Of a DNA stretch of 64,000 nt, positions 11,391 through 23,000 are shown piece after piece. The notes beneath the pieces are model-generated. The model saw nothing but the letters and a program-made list of their open reading frames with translations, was not told the origin of the DNA and searched no databases. The position numbers and the translations under genes were made by a program. How positions within the stretch are numbered: position 1 is the stretch's first letter; each line of letters opens with the position of its first letter. Source of the DNA: Micromussa lordhowensis (taxonomy: Eukaryota; Cnidaria; Anthozoa; Scleractinia; Lobophylliidae); NCBI GenBank assembly GCA_964020085.1, contig OZ026600.1, positions 37,937,919 to 38,001,918 on the forward strand, in the 5' to 3' direction.

Positions 11391-11994
11391 TTCATAATCA
11401 TTCCTGGTAATGATCCTCGAAGCAAAATCGTCAAAATATATGCTAATTAAGACCGGGTATCCAAACCTTCACCACGGTTGTTAGTTTCTTAATTTTGATG
11501 AAATTAATGAGTTTGAGAAAGTATCTTCAAACATTGTTAGCATACAAAGCCAAACAACATACCAGAGACAGGGAGTGGTTATATCTTTTATGGGATAATA
11601 TTTGTCGATTCATATACTGGCAGTCTGTCTTTCTCTTGAAATTCAGCAGGGGTTATGAGGCGAGACGTTTTAGCCTAAAGGGGAATGGGACGAGACATGG
11701 GCGCGGAACGCCCTTTTGCGTTTGCGATGATCACGCGATGACTACAAACACTCGTCTAAGTGACCCTTAGAGAAAAAACCGGCTACCAGCAGTCTAATAC
11801 AGTACTGACTTCAGCGATATACAAAGGTGTAAAACACTACGAAAACACCAGCTCTATGCTGGGACACGACGTTTTCTTTAATTTGTGAGACGTGTGTTTA
11901 AGGCCGGCTGTAAGTTATGAACATCTTTCTATCATTGTTTCGAAGGCTTTCCTGGCTGAAATAGCTTCTCTTCTACTTGGAATGGACTTCTTAA

Positions 11995-12549
11995 CCCATT
12001 GACGCCCAAGGAGCCATATAGGGCTACGTAATGGTCGAGATCTTTGTACCGCTTGTAACAAAATCATCAATTTTAATGTCACCAGATATTTTCGATAACC
12101 AGATGGTAGAGCTAGGATAGCTCTATCCGCACAACAGTCGATTTTGGATATTGACGGTATTCTGACGTAGCAAATTGAAAAACAACGTTATCCGTTTTGT
12201 TGCAAAAATGGTGGTAAAATGGCCCATTATACCTATAATTGATCAAGGCCCCATTTCCAGGCTTTGCCCATAATTAACACCCAACTATTTAACGCAGCCA
12301 GAAAGAATATGAAACGCAAAAGGTAGCGAGGGCCGAGAAAAAGGAAAGTGAAAGGGAAAAAAAATATTCGGAACGGGCAATCGCCAAAATAAAGTCCAAA
12401 TATTCTACTTTTTTCTGCTTAGTCTTTGGGAAATCTATCTGTTTGGCAAAAAAAATATCTTTCAGCAAAAAAGACGGCCCATTTAGCTATAAAACTGATT
12501 TAACGATTAAAAACGGCATTTTTTTGGCAACCATTTGGTCCTGAAAGGG
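11995..12549. mobile_element. piggyBac-type non-autonomous element
   Basis: TTAA at 11991-11994 and 12550-12553 flanks an element starting cccattgacgccc and ending tgaaaggg. The CCC-starting termini with TTAA duplication fit the piggyBac superfamily. The inverted repeats are short and imperfect and no transposase is present. Confidence 0.55.
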
Positions 12550-12762
12550 TTAATAGCAAAATAGTTATAAAAATCTTGATCGAAAATAGATTTCACTCAG
12601 TTCACTAGCAGTCGCTGCGCTGACTTTGTTGAATGAAGTTAAGTTCCTTTTTAAAATTAGTTAGCTCTTAGCTCCAGGCAGTTACTTAATTATGTCTTCC
12701 GTAGAAAACATAAAGTGTTTAGGCCAGATTATTTCAGCCCTTGGCCTCCGGGTGCAATAAAT

Positions 12763-12784
12763 CGGGGGGGGGGGGGGCGGGGGG
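12763..12784. repeat. Poly-G tract
   Basis: A nearly pure G run interrupted by one C. No gene is nearby. Confidence 0.85.
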
Positions 12785-13242
12785 AGGAAGGCGTGACCTG
12801 AGGTATGGGACGCCATACGGCAAAATGATAATTATGCAAATGTTGAGAACAACCCAAATATTTGTACTAAACCAAAATTATACGGTTCAAAATAAAAATA
12901 TAGGTATTATAAAACCGATCTCAATGTTTACAGCAATATATATATGCGTGCGGTTCATAGCATAAATATACATTATGATCACGCGTTGTCATTTGTTCAG
13001 CGGGCGATAGCACTAAAATTCTTGCCATTTTCTGATCCTGTTATGATGATGTTCCCCCCTTAAAAAGTGACCGAAAATTCTTCCACAGGAGGCTGAAAAT
13101 AGAGGCAAGAGCACGTACGTGATGGCCTGCTGCGATGCTTCAATTCGAGGATTCTGTAAAGATGTTGTTGCTGCTCCTGCAGTTGTCTCGAGCACATGAT
13201 CTTGAAAACAAGGATTTTCCATTAATCTTGAAACGTAAGAGA

Positions 13243-13415
13243 GCATTCCTTTGGTGTGATCCGAATCCGGATCAGTGATCCAAGATCACACGGATCATGG
13301 TGCATCAAAGGAACCGATGAATCCACTCTGGTCACAGATTCATCGGTTTCTCTGAAGTACCATGATCCGAGTGATCTTGGATCACTGATCCTGATCCAGA
13401 TCACCACAAAGGAAC
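13243..13415. mobile_element. Fold-back MITE rich in GATC words
   Basis: gcattcctttggtgtgatcc and cagtgatccaagatcac on the left pair with gtgatcttggatcactg and the phrase tcaccacaaaggaactc on the right. A second inner pair, ccgatgaat and attcatcgg, surrounds the centre. Confidence 0.7.
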
Positions 13416-13734
13416 TCGCCTTAAGTCTTTCGTGGAGGAATTTGAACCTGGCACCGCCATCTTCAACAAAAAGTGTAGAAAATGGCGCATAACATATATT
13501 TAATGTAACTTGACTGTACGCATATACAGAGCCGGTTTTCAGTTGAGTTTCGGAAGTAATCAGGCAATTACTTTAGTTTTGGTTTTGGTTTTACTACGGT
13601 TTGAGACTGGCTGAGTGGTCTAATTGGTGAGTAATTGGTTTGCTTTGGTTTTACGACAATCAATTGAACACTGCGATCTGTGAACATAGAACAAGTTTCT
13701 TTTAAGTTCATCAATCAATTTGTCCATAAACCAG

Positions 13735-13965
13735 AGCTTTATATACTTAGTTTTTATTAGCTCTGTATAACCTCCACCCACTTATAATTGTTCTGTGGTA
13801 GCAGCCAACTCAAAAGCTCTGCTCCTTTGGCTGCTACACACTTTTTCCTTTGTTATGTTTAGCTCAATGTATAGTTAGCTCTGTTTTTTTACTTCTTTTT
13901 TATTTTTTATTGTTGTCTATTGTAACTGAATAAGTGTGAATAAATGAACTTTGAACTTTTTGAAC
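13735..13965 (+). mobile_element. Possible 3' end of a non-LTR retrotransposon
   Basis: Short T-rich text ends in tgtgaataaatgaactttg and aactttttgaac, the kind of A/T-rich 3' terminus seen in CR1/L2-like elements. No reverse transcriptase frame remains, so the call is tentative. Confidence 0.25.
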
Positions 13966-14141
13966 ACAACGATCGGTTCTATGAAACCTATCTTCTTATT
14001 TGGATCCGTATAACTTTGGTCTCCAACGAATATTTGCGTCGTTCCCAACGTTTGTGTAATAATGATTTTGTCATAAATGGCGCTCCATAGAAAGGCCATT
14101 AGCTTAAAAAGTACACTTTGAAAAAATCTTAGGCGCCAATG

Positions 14142-14713
14142 CACTACGCCGGGGAAATTTGAAAACGGACGAAATGTTTTCCTCCACACTACGCCACTTA
14201 TGTCCAGTATGGAACGCAAGTATTGTTTAATTAGTACTTCATATTTGGCAGGGTTATTTGACATTTTCATATTACTTCATATTGAGAGAATTGTGTGTGT
14301 TTTGGTGACTTTTTACCAATGAGGACACTTTGTGATGCTTATCATGAGGAATTTGAATCTCATTAGCGTTCAATCCTGGACATATCTCCACTACGCGAGA
14401 GAAATTTGAAAACGCAACAATCACCGGCGGCAGAAACGCGTGTTTTCGAAATGTTTTCCATCCACACTGAAACGCAAAGTCGGCGTTTTCAAATTCTTCC
14501 GGTTTGAAGAGCGTTTTCGAAAAGCTCCGTTTTCGATGGAGGGCTCTTTCTTCGGATAGGTGTGGATTGTAGGCTAGTCTGAATTTCAGCCGTCTCTTCC
14601 CTTTCCCTCGAGTGGGGCGTGGGTGGGGTAAAGGGAAGAGACGGCTGAAATTCAGACTAATGGTAGGCCTAACTGTGGAAAAAATGCTGCGTTTTCAAAT
14701 TTCCCGGACGTAG
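14142..14713. mobile_element. TIR DNA transposon remnant with nested hairpin
   Basis: Left end ctacgccggggaaatttgaa, right end tttcaaatttcccggacgta, about 24 bp of imperfect inverted repeat. A second left-type end at about 14392 suggests either nesting or internal duplication. The same family is seen at 1-160. It is non-coding and is split by the hairpin at 14575-14659. Confidence 0.6.
14575..14659. mobile_element. Perfect 30-bp-stem hairpin MITE
   Basis: 14575-14604 and 14630-14659 are exact reverse complements, starting tagtctgaatttcagccg; a GC-rich loop of 25 nt lies between. The words gtaggc occur just outside both ends. It is inserted in the transposon at 14142-14713. Confidence 0.75.
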
Positions 14714-15001
14714 GCGCAGATTTTCTCATAGAAAAAGCGGCAAGCCTATGTAAATTTTCTAGGGGATGCTCAAATCTGACCAATTATACTCTGGCAATCC
14801 ATAGAACTTGAACAGAAAATCATAAGTATTATACAAACTGAAGATGCACGTGATTAATTCCGTCTTTCATCAGTTTGTAAGGCTGTTCGTGTTTTAGCGT
14901 GAGTTTTGTTCCGTTTTGTTTTGCGTGATAATAAGATTTGCGTGACTGACCTCTCAATCGAAATCGAGGCTCTCGTGTCGTAAAACTGTGACATTTCCAA
15001 A

Positions 15002-16765
15002 ATGGAGGCCCTCTCTCAACCTATGATATCGACAGATTCCCCAGAATGTTGCGAAGAACTTGTCGTGCGTCTAGATATCCTGAGAAGAAACGAAGGTTTC
15101 TGCGATGTGAAAGTGGTAGTAAAAGACAAAGAATTTGCCGCTCACAAAGCTGTTCTAGCTGCAGCAAGCCCGTTCTTCCTTTCACTTCTGGTAAGCGACA
15201 TGAGAGAAAGTAAAGAACATTCAATCAGAATAGAGCTTGAAGAAGCAACGGCGTCTGTTATGGAAGACGTGTTACAGTACGTTTACACTGGAAATGTTTC
15301 GGTTACTGAAGAAAACGCCCACAATTTGATTGCAACAGCAGATTACCTTCTTCTTTCAGGCCTGAAAACATTGGCAGGCAGGTATTTGATGGGGAATTTG
15401 AAAACTGAGAACTGTGTTTTCAATTATTATTTTGCCGATAAGTATCAGTGCGAGGAGTTGAAAAAAGAAGCCCACACCATGATCAATTCACATTTCAGTG
15501 CTGTCATGGAAGCAGATGATTTTCTGAGCCTTGACATAAAGCAAGTTATGGAATGGGTGTCCAGTGATGTCATCATTGTCAATAGTGAGGAAGAGGTCTT
15601 CAAGGGAATTGTGAAGTGGGTGTCTCATAAAAAAAGTGAAAGAGAAGTTGATTTTCCTGGTTTACTGCGTCAAGTCCGTCTGGTTTCCATATCACAAGAC
15701 TTTCTGCTAAATGAATTGGTGAAGGAAGAACTGGTCACTAAAAACAGTGTTTTGTGTTTGAATTTTGTGTTAGATGCTATCAGATTAATTGCCAGTGCCA
15801 CTGCTGGGCAGGTTATTCAGAGACCAAGGAAATGCCTGGAAACACACATGGATGCAATTTTTGTTTGTGGTGGGAAAATATCATTGTGTTACATTCCAAA
15901 GCAGAATTTATGGTACCAACTGTCAAACATGGTTTATGATCACCACTTTAACCACAATCCAGCCCAATGCAGGGATAAAGTTTACATACCTTGCAGCAAA
16001 TCAGATAACCAGGGAGAATATTCAATGGAATTCTACATACCTACTACCAACTCCTATGGTGCAGTCCAATTGACAACCACTTTTAGTTGTACCACGGTTT
16101 TAAAGGGCTACCTGTATGCTACATGTAATGAGTTCAGTCCGAACATGGGGATATACAGGTATGATCCTGAGAAGAATTACCTTGATAAACTAAAGGCGCA
16201 ACTCCCCTTTCGGCGTAAGACATGTTTTGTTTCTGATGAACAGTACTTGTACATCATAGGTGGTATATCATTTGGAAATTATCTGTCAACATTGGAAAGG
16301 TTTGATCCCAGTGCTGATGAGTGGGAAGAATTTGCACCTATCAATCAAGCAAGATCTGCTGCTTTTGGTGCTTCCATGAATGGTAAAGTGTACATAGCAG
16401 GTGGCCGACATATCCATGGAGAAATCAGTACATGTGAAGTTTACAATCCAGTTAGCAATGAATGGCACTTGATGGCTAGTCTCAATGACCCTCGGATGTC
16501 TGCAAGCATGGTACACTATGAAGGAAGTTTGTATGTTCTGGGAGGATTCAAGTATGTTTACCATGGTCGCAGGCAGTCACAATCACAGGTATTGTCAGTT
16601 GAAATATTTCATTCTGAGAAGAATGAATGGAAAAGCAAATTGGTTATACCAACTGATTGTATTGAAACAAGCAAGGAGGAAGATAAGGAGAAGAAGAATT
16701 TTAAAGCTTGTTTTGCAAGACTCTACAAAGGAGTGATTGACAAACTTAAACCACTGAACACATAG
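15002..16765 (+). CDS. BTB-BACK-Kelch (KLHL-type) protein, intronless
   Basis: A single uninterrupted frame of 587 aa starts at an ATG in good context (aaaATGG). The BTB domain spans about residues 34-128 (CDVKVVVKDKEFAAHKAVL, then SPFF and the YVYTG element). The BACK domain covers about 135-265. Kelch-type blades follow from about 285 to 570, with YIIGG, YIAGGR and YVLGGF strands and paired W residues. Proteins of this build normally dimerise through BTB and act as substrate adaptors of cullin-3 ubiquitin ligases, the Kelch propeller choosing the target; substrate is unknown here. The early Kelch repeats are divergent while the last ones are clear. Lack of introns is common for some KLHL genes and may reflect an old retrocopy. 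No neighbouring gene suggests a specific partner. Confidence 0.92.
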   Translation: MEALSQPMISTDSPECCEELVVRLDILRRNEGFCDVKVVVKDKEFAAHKAVLAAASPFFLSLLVSDMRESKEHSIRIELEEATASVMEDVLQYVYTGNVSVTEENAHNLIATADYLLLSGLKTLAGRYLMGNLKTENCVFNYYFADKYQCEELKKEAHTMINSHFSAVMEADDFLSLDIKQVMEWVSSDVIIVNSEEEVFKGIVKWVSHKKSEREVDFPGLLRQVRLVSISQDFLLNELVKEELVTKNSVLCLNFVLDAIRLIASATAGQVIQRPRKCLETHMDAIFVCGGKISLCYIPKQNLWYQLSNMVYDHHFNHNPAQCRDKVYIPCSKSDNQGEYSMEFYIPTTNSYGAVQLTTTFSCTTVLKGYLYATCNEFSPNMGIYRYDPEKNYLDKLKAQLPFRRKTCFVSDEQYLYIIGGISFGNYLSTLERFDPSADEWEEFAPINQARSAAFGASMNGKVYIAGGRHIHGEISTCEVYNPVSNEWHLMASLNDPRMSASMVHYEGSLYVLGGFKYVYHGRRQSQSQVLSVEIFHSEKNEWKSKLVIPTDCIETSKEEDKEKKNFKACFARLYKGVIDKLKPLNT

Positions 16766-17014
16766 AAATCTTGCTATGGTAGTGTTCGGTTTTGACAGTT
16801 ACCAGATACCACATCTTTAAATGAAAGAAGCTGTACGTCATAGATGACACATTTTGCAACATTTACCTTGTTCGTATTTCACAAGCCATTAAGCTTGCAA
16901 TGTTCTCTGGCCTTGGCCATCCTTATTTCTTTTTTGTTTATGAATTCCCATAATTTTGGTATTTCCTGCTTTAGCTATTAAGGCAGACCCAGACAGAACA
17001 GGGCCATAAAAATA

Positions 17015-17544
17015 CAGTCAAACCCTATTTAGTGGCTGCCCTCTTTGAAATGGGAGGTGGCCATTGAATAGCGGTTGGCTGCTTAAAAGAGTTTGTTTAC
17101 CTCAAATATTTTCACCATGTGACCATGGAGTCTTTTCAAGACAATCATGATAAACATGTGTTTGAATGTTTTTGTCACTTGTCACCTATTTTGGACTCTT
17201 ATCTACCATCGCCTTTTCCAAAACAAAGGTAATTTACGTCTATTAAATTTGGGGTGGCCATTTAATAGGGGTAAAGACAACAGAGATACCTTCATCAGAA
17301 CAACCAAAAGGTGGCCACGGCCACTTACAGAGCGACTACTCTAACCAAGGCCACCTGACAAAATTTTCTACTGGAATAAAACTTGTAGAGATTGACAATA
17401 GTTTTCCAACAAATTATAGATCTAATCAAGGTCATCAAGCTGTACATTACGATTAGGCGACAGATTTGTGGTCATACATTGATAACTGGCTACTTAATAA
17501 AAGGTGGCTGCTGAATAGGTGGCTTCTAAATAGAGGTTGAACTG
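17015..17544. mobile_element. Mariner-like MITE downstream of the Kelch gene
   Basis: TA flanks both ends. The left end cagtcaaaccctatttagtg and right end aaatagaggttgaactg form imperfect inverted repeats of about 25 bp. The interior repeats the words ggtggcc and taata. The first AATAAA after the Kelch stop codon (17375-17380) lies inside it. Confidence 0.65.
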
Positions 17545-18011
17545 TACTCAATTTGTAATGGTTTGATTAGGAATGGAGCAGTTTTGTTATTGCAAATTAT
17601 TTGGAAAGACTGGGGACAGTGTTTAATTGGATTTTGAAACACATTGTGGTTTATCCAAATTCTCCACTGCATGTCACATTTTTAACTTTCTTCTTCCTTT
17701 CTAAAAAATTATATGATGTGACATTTGCTTCTGAAGTTTCAGATATATAGCATTCCAGTTTCTTTTAAAGAAGCACTCGTATTGATTCATTGTCTATGCA
17801 TTATATTTGTGCTGAAACAGTTATAATTCTCACTAATCAACAAGACTGACACATTGCTGCTACCAAGGTAAGGGAAAAGACAAATAATTTTTAGGGCAAA
17901 ATAATGTTAACAAAAATAATAATTGTTAAGATTGCGAAGAAGTTTGATTCGTGAGTTAATAAATATTAATTGACTTCACATTGTTCTGTTAAAATGATCA
18001 ATCCTTCTTTA

Positions 18012-18175
18012 GAAGGCTGAGGTACAAAAGTCGGACCCGATCAACTCAGATCGCTGATTTGAATAAGAATAGCACCTTTTGAAGAACGAGACATTCAACA
18101 ATAGGTGCTATTCTTATTCAAATCAGCGATCTGAGTTGATCAGGTCTGATTTTTGTACTTGCCTTTTCTTAGATT
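18012..18175. mobile_element. Fold-back MITE
   Basis: aaggctgaggtacaaaa and gatcaactcagatcgctgat on the left are matched in inverse by atcagcgatctgagttgatc and ttttgtacttgcctt on the right; aataggtgctattcttatt pairs with the left counterpart as well. Confidence 0.75.
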
Positions 18176-19051
18176 CCTTCTGTGAGTACCCTGCACTACT
18201 CAATCAGTACCTTGGCCCCCTGCTCCTGGCTCTACAACTGATCTCTTAGATGCAAGCAGTATGGCAAAGGGTCATCATTCATTGGAATGCGGCATCTCAG
18301 AATTTACACAGTATAAATTTATTCATATGTGCTAAACAACTATAACAAAGAGCTTTTACTGATTGAAGAGTAACAGTTGGCATCACTGATACTATAACGA
18401 GTTTGCCTTTTTCGTGCTGTTTTAAGTTACCATAGAGCTTGGTTCTGTGAAAGACCATTGTGCCTTCACACATGTAAAATGAAAAATTCCTGTAAAGCAA
18501 GAGAGTATGTATTTTGTCCCTTGTCCCAAACAGGGCCTTAAAATAGAGGGGTAGAGGGCAATTAGAGGGGGATTTCCAAGAGTATTTTCATTCTAAACAG
18601 GGTCAGAATTTCAAATCTACAGTGGCACCCTCAAAAGCAAAGCTCCTTTCGAAAAAACGTCTCCCCAAAACCTCCTCTTCTCATCAGAAGTCCAAGGAAA
18701 AAAAATCAAATTCGGCAAAACTTATCTAAGCAAACTAAAAGCCTTTTGGACCAACACACTTTCCTGGAGCTTAAATATAATTTGTATAGTATAAATACCA
18801 TAATTATTATTAACAACATACATGAGATAACCCTGTCCCTTCCCAATTTTCCTCCCTCAGTTTTCAATCGTAAGCCCACCACATGTACATGTAACAGTCA
18901 TCATGTGCACAAACTGATTTTGTTTTTAATCAACACTCGTGGGTTACTCAGCTTGACCTCCCAAACCCCTTTATGCCCAACCCCCCTGTGATGAAGGCTT
19001 GAAAAATACATAATCCAGTTACAACAAAATTTGCTTAATAACAACAACAAC

Positions 19052-19085
<34 letters not shown>

Positions 19086-20025
19086 TAGTATTTTAAGAGG
19101 AGACTGTTATGAACTCGTAACTACAGTCGTAAATTTGTGAATTTGTTTATTGACCTACCGCAAAACTTATCTCTCCAAAATTACATGTGTCATGAAAATA
19201 TATACAAGTAATTTGATCATAATATTGAAACCGGAAAATCAAGTTGAAATCAAATATGCTCAGACTGTACAGTACAAACAAAACAAAGCCTTGTGAATAA
19301 ATGTTACATAACCATTGTTACGCGTGACTGTTCGTGACAGAGACCTGCAATCACCTACACATAGGTGGTTTTCAAGAGGGTCATCTTTAACTATTAACTA
19401 CTTTAAGTCTAAAATACAGAAGTAATAAAAGCTAAAAACTAAGACTGCAACCAAGACTTAAAACTGGAACTAAGATTAAAAATACTACTACTAAGGTTAA
19501 AACTGTTTCAGTTTGTGTTCAGTTTAGTTTGCAATATACAAAAAGAGAATAGAGAGGCAAATCCTAAACATCTATATTCTGCAAGAACATGACTGTTCAT
19601 CACTGATTTTCTGTGACTCACAACCGGATGAGGTCAGATACAAACTATCTTCTGTATAGATATTTCTCAAGACAGCGAGTCATCACATGTCAGGGACAAG
19701 AAGATGTTCCTACCGAGCAAGAAACTTTTCTGTCTCATTTGCCAGTGGGGCAGAAAAACTTTGACTAATTGAGAGCTGCTTATCCAAAGGGCAAGCTGGA
19801 ATTTAAGTTTTTATCGAGCCCTGATGCTGTTTTAATACTAACCACTATATGCTGAAAGAACATTTATTTATCTCATTACTGTTCATCGCTCATTTTCGAC
19901 ATGTTGTATTAATAATGCACAACTGGATAAGATCTACTTGTGGCTTACAAAAACCCTGTGTACTCCTTGGAATTATAATTTCTTAACATAATTTTCAAAA
20001 AGAGATGGACGTTGTCACAACAAGT
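18176..20025. other. Non-coding stretch, mostly without recognisable features
   Basis: Contains an (aac)/(aat) microsatellite at about 19040-19085 and otherwise AT-rich sequence without a supportable gene. The part next to 20025 is the likely 3' UTR of the minus-strand RBR gene; TTTATT at 19863-19868 gives a minus-strand AATAAA about 160 nt past its stop. Confidence 0.6.
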
Positions 20026-23000
20026 TCACTTTGTGTTTCTACCAATAAAAAGAATGCATTTCTTTCCAAATTTTATGAATCTCTTAAGTTTAAACAAACA
20101 TTCTTTCTTTACAAGACAATGGTTCAAGTCTTTCAGGATCTCATCCATTCTTTCCACAATAAAAAGTAGCCTGTTGAATTCCATAGCAAGTTTCTTAGGG
20201 GAAGCTGTACCATTTGAAAAAGACAGCCTAATGGCAACACCTTCTAGAACCAGATGAGCCTGAAATTTGAAATTGAACACTTCTTTCAAATGGTTGGCTA
20301 CTTTGTTTTCAGACAGAAGAATCAAACGCTTCTCTGTTTGACTTGCTCCCTTTATATCTGGCTTCAAGGGGAAATGTTTTGAGTAAATGTTGAGTCTTTG
20401 TTCTATCTTGTCAAGCTTCCTATGAATCTTACATATCAGATTTGATGCCCTTGCCACTCGGCTCGTAACTGCCACATGCTCATAAGAGATTTCATTGACT
20501 ACTTTTGTCAGCAGCTGGACTTTTCGCAGATGAACAATTCTACATTCGTGAGAGTGACCGAACTTCTGCAGGCAAACCCAGCAGAATTCATAGTGGCATA
20601 AGATGCATGTCATGTGATCACATCCCAGGCCCTTCTCCATGGGGTAGTAACAGGAGGGACAATGCTTCACTTGAACGCTTGTAATCAGCCCCCTTCTTTT
20701 CTTGGCTATCACCATCTGAGCATAAGATGCATTTTTTTGCCTGAAGATTTGTGCCTCCTGACATGTGGCAGGCCAGTGTGCATCTTCCTGGCACTTGAAG
20801 CACCACATTGTACCACAGACACATACCACTGGTTGGACACTGGCATTATTCTCAGCATCAAAAGCTTCTGAGGTGATCTGTGTTGTTGTTGCCTTGACAA
20901 CCAACTTACACTGATCGGCAGGGCACCACTTCCATTTTGGGTCCATCTCCAGGAATGCATCAAGCCTCTTTGCCAGATGTCTTCCATACAGTGACGGCAC
21001 AAGTGACATCAAGGTGACATCATCAACTGTTGAGCTGCACTCATACCCAGGGCACCTCAGAACTGTGTGGCCGTGTTCAATCTGAGTCCTCAAGTAAGCC
21101 CTCCAGCACTCACTACAGAACTGGTGGCTACAGGCAGATAAGGACAGATAGGACATGGTAATATCACAATCTGAAATACAATATTGATAACATACTGTTA
21201 ATTTGCAATAAATGCACTCTTACTCAAACAACAAAATCTTGACTTGCCCCATTAGTCTATACTCTCGTGTAGAAAAATACAATAATATTATTTTATTATT
21301 GCAAGCAAACCTTGTAATGAACACAGTGTTTGCACGCAGCTTGAAAGTCCTTGAAAGTCCTAGAATTTGAAAATCAAAATTCAAGGCCTTGAAAGTCCGT
21401 GAAAAGTACATTGGGTCAATTTGCTGTTTGACTGTTCTCACGTAGTGGAGGAACTAGAAAAGACTGGCACTTGAACAAATGTGGCAGTTATCCCTTAAAC
21501 CCGATCATCTAGTATCGCATTCTCATGGCATTTTTTACTAGATGGAGTGCTTGAAAAATTGGAATTGCGCCCTGGAATGTCCTTGAAAAGTCCTTGAAGT
21601 TTTAGTCCCAAAATGAGTACGAACCCTGTGAACAAGTCCCAAGTATAAAGAACGATATCCTTCAGCTTGGCCACACTTGTAGTAAATTTTAAGAACAGAA
21701 ACCTTATAGAGTAAAACCAAGTATGACAATATAGCTGCATCTGTTGCAATGAACACAATCAAGAAGCCTATACTAACATTTGTATACAAATGTAGGAAAT
21801 CACACAATTTCAAGTGCAATATTTATTGGAATAAATAAGCATGAGTTGTTGTAAATTTTTTCAAAGGCTAACAAACAGTTTGGCCAATACAATGGAAGCT
21901 CCACTTGTAAGTGAACACCCTAGAGAAACAAAAAAGGTGTCTGATAGAGGGTCTTAAAACAAAGGTTGAAAAGTCTAAATTGTAAGTTTCCACAGTTCTG
22001 CTTACGGGAAAATCCAAGTTTAGCTAAGTTTATATGGGAGTTCAAACAGGGATTAGTGAAGCTGGTCGTAAATAAAAAAATGTAGAGCTGTCAACTTACA
22101 AGAGTGCCTGTTGAGAAAGCTTCCACTGTAAATTGAAAGATCCTGCATTTTTCAAAACCAACTAGACTGAAGAATTACTATCAAGAAGAGAGTGCAAGAA
22201 CTGAAATAGTTTTCTTTTTGTTCAGAGTGTATGTGTAATTCACGCAACATTCCCAGACTATCAAGAAAGCAACAAAAGAGCTACAGTAACTTTGAGAGCC
22301 AGATCACTCCTGGTCCTTATAATGTCCATTACTGGACTTTAACTTCTCTCGCTCCTCTAATGAGTACAATCAATTTCATCAGTCAATTTTTTTAAATCAT
22401 ACACATGTATGTACTTTAAGTACCTCTTGTTATTAAACTAGTAACTATTTAAGAAATAGAATACATGTGCCATGTTTCTATCGAGTTATAGAAACACGAG
22501 TGAAAGTCTGGGAGAACGAGAAATGCTGTGGGAACACGAGCCACAGGCGAGTGTTTCCACAGCTTTTTCAAGTTCTCCCAAACTTTCACAAGTGTTTCTA
22601 TAACTCGATAGGAACACGGAGAACATGTTTTCTATTTCTTTTAGAAAATACCAGGATGAAGAAAAAGAAAAAGAAATTGTTTACTTCGATCACCAAAATG
22701 TAAATTCTCTTTGTTCGCGCCATCATTATGTCAACAGCTCGTGCTGGTTCTGTGTTTCTATGGAGTTATAGAAACACGGTTTTAAACCAATCAGCGTGCG
22801 TATTTGCTTTGGGTTATTTTCTAAAAATATATAGATACAGCTCACCCTTACCTTCCATCTCCAGGAAGCAGATCTCACATTCCAGCATCCTCTGTTTATC
22901 ACCTGACATTACATTCACCTCTGAAGTTGCGATCCCTGTGACTGCAGGAAGACATCCTTTGATTTGCTGCTGTGCTGCCTGTGATGAAAATGTCTTGGAT

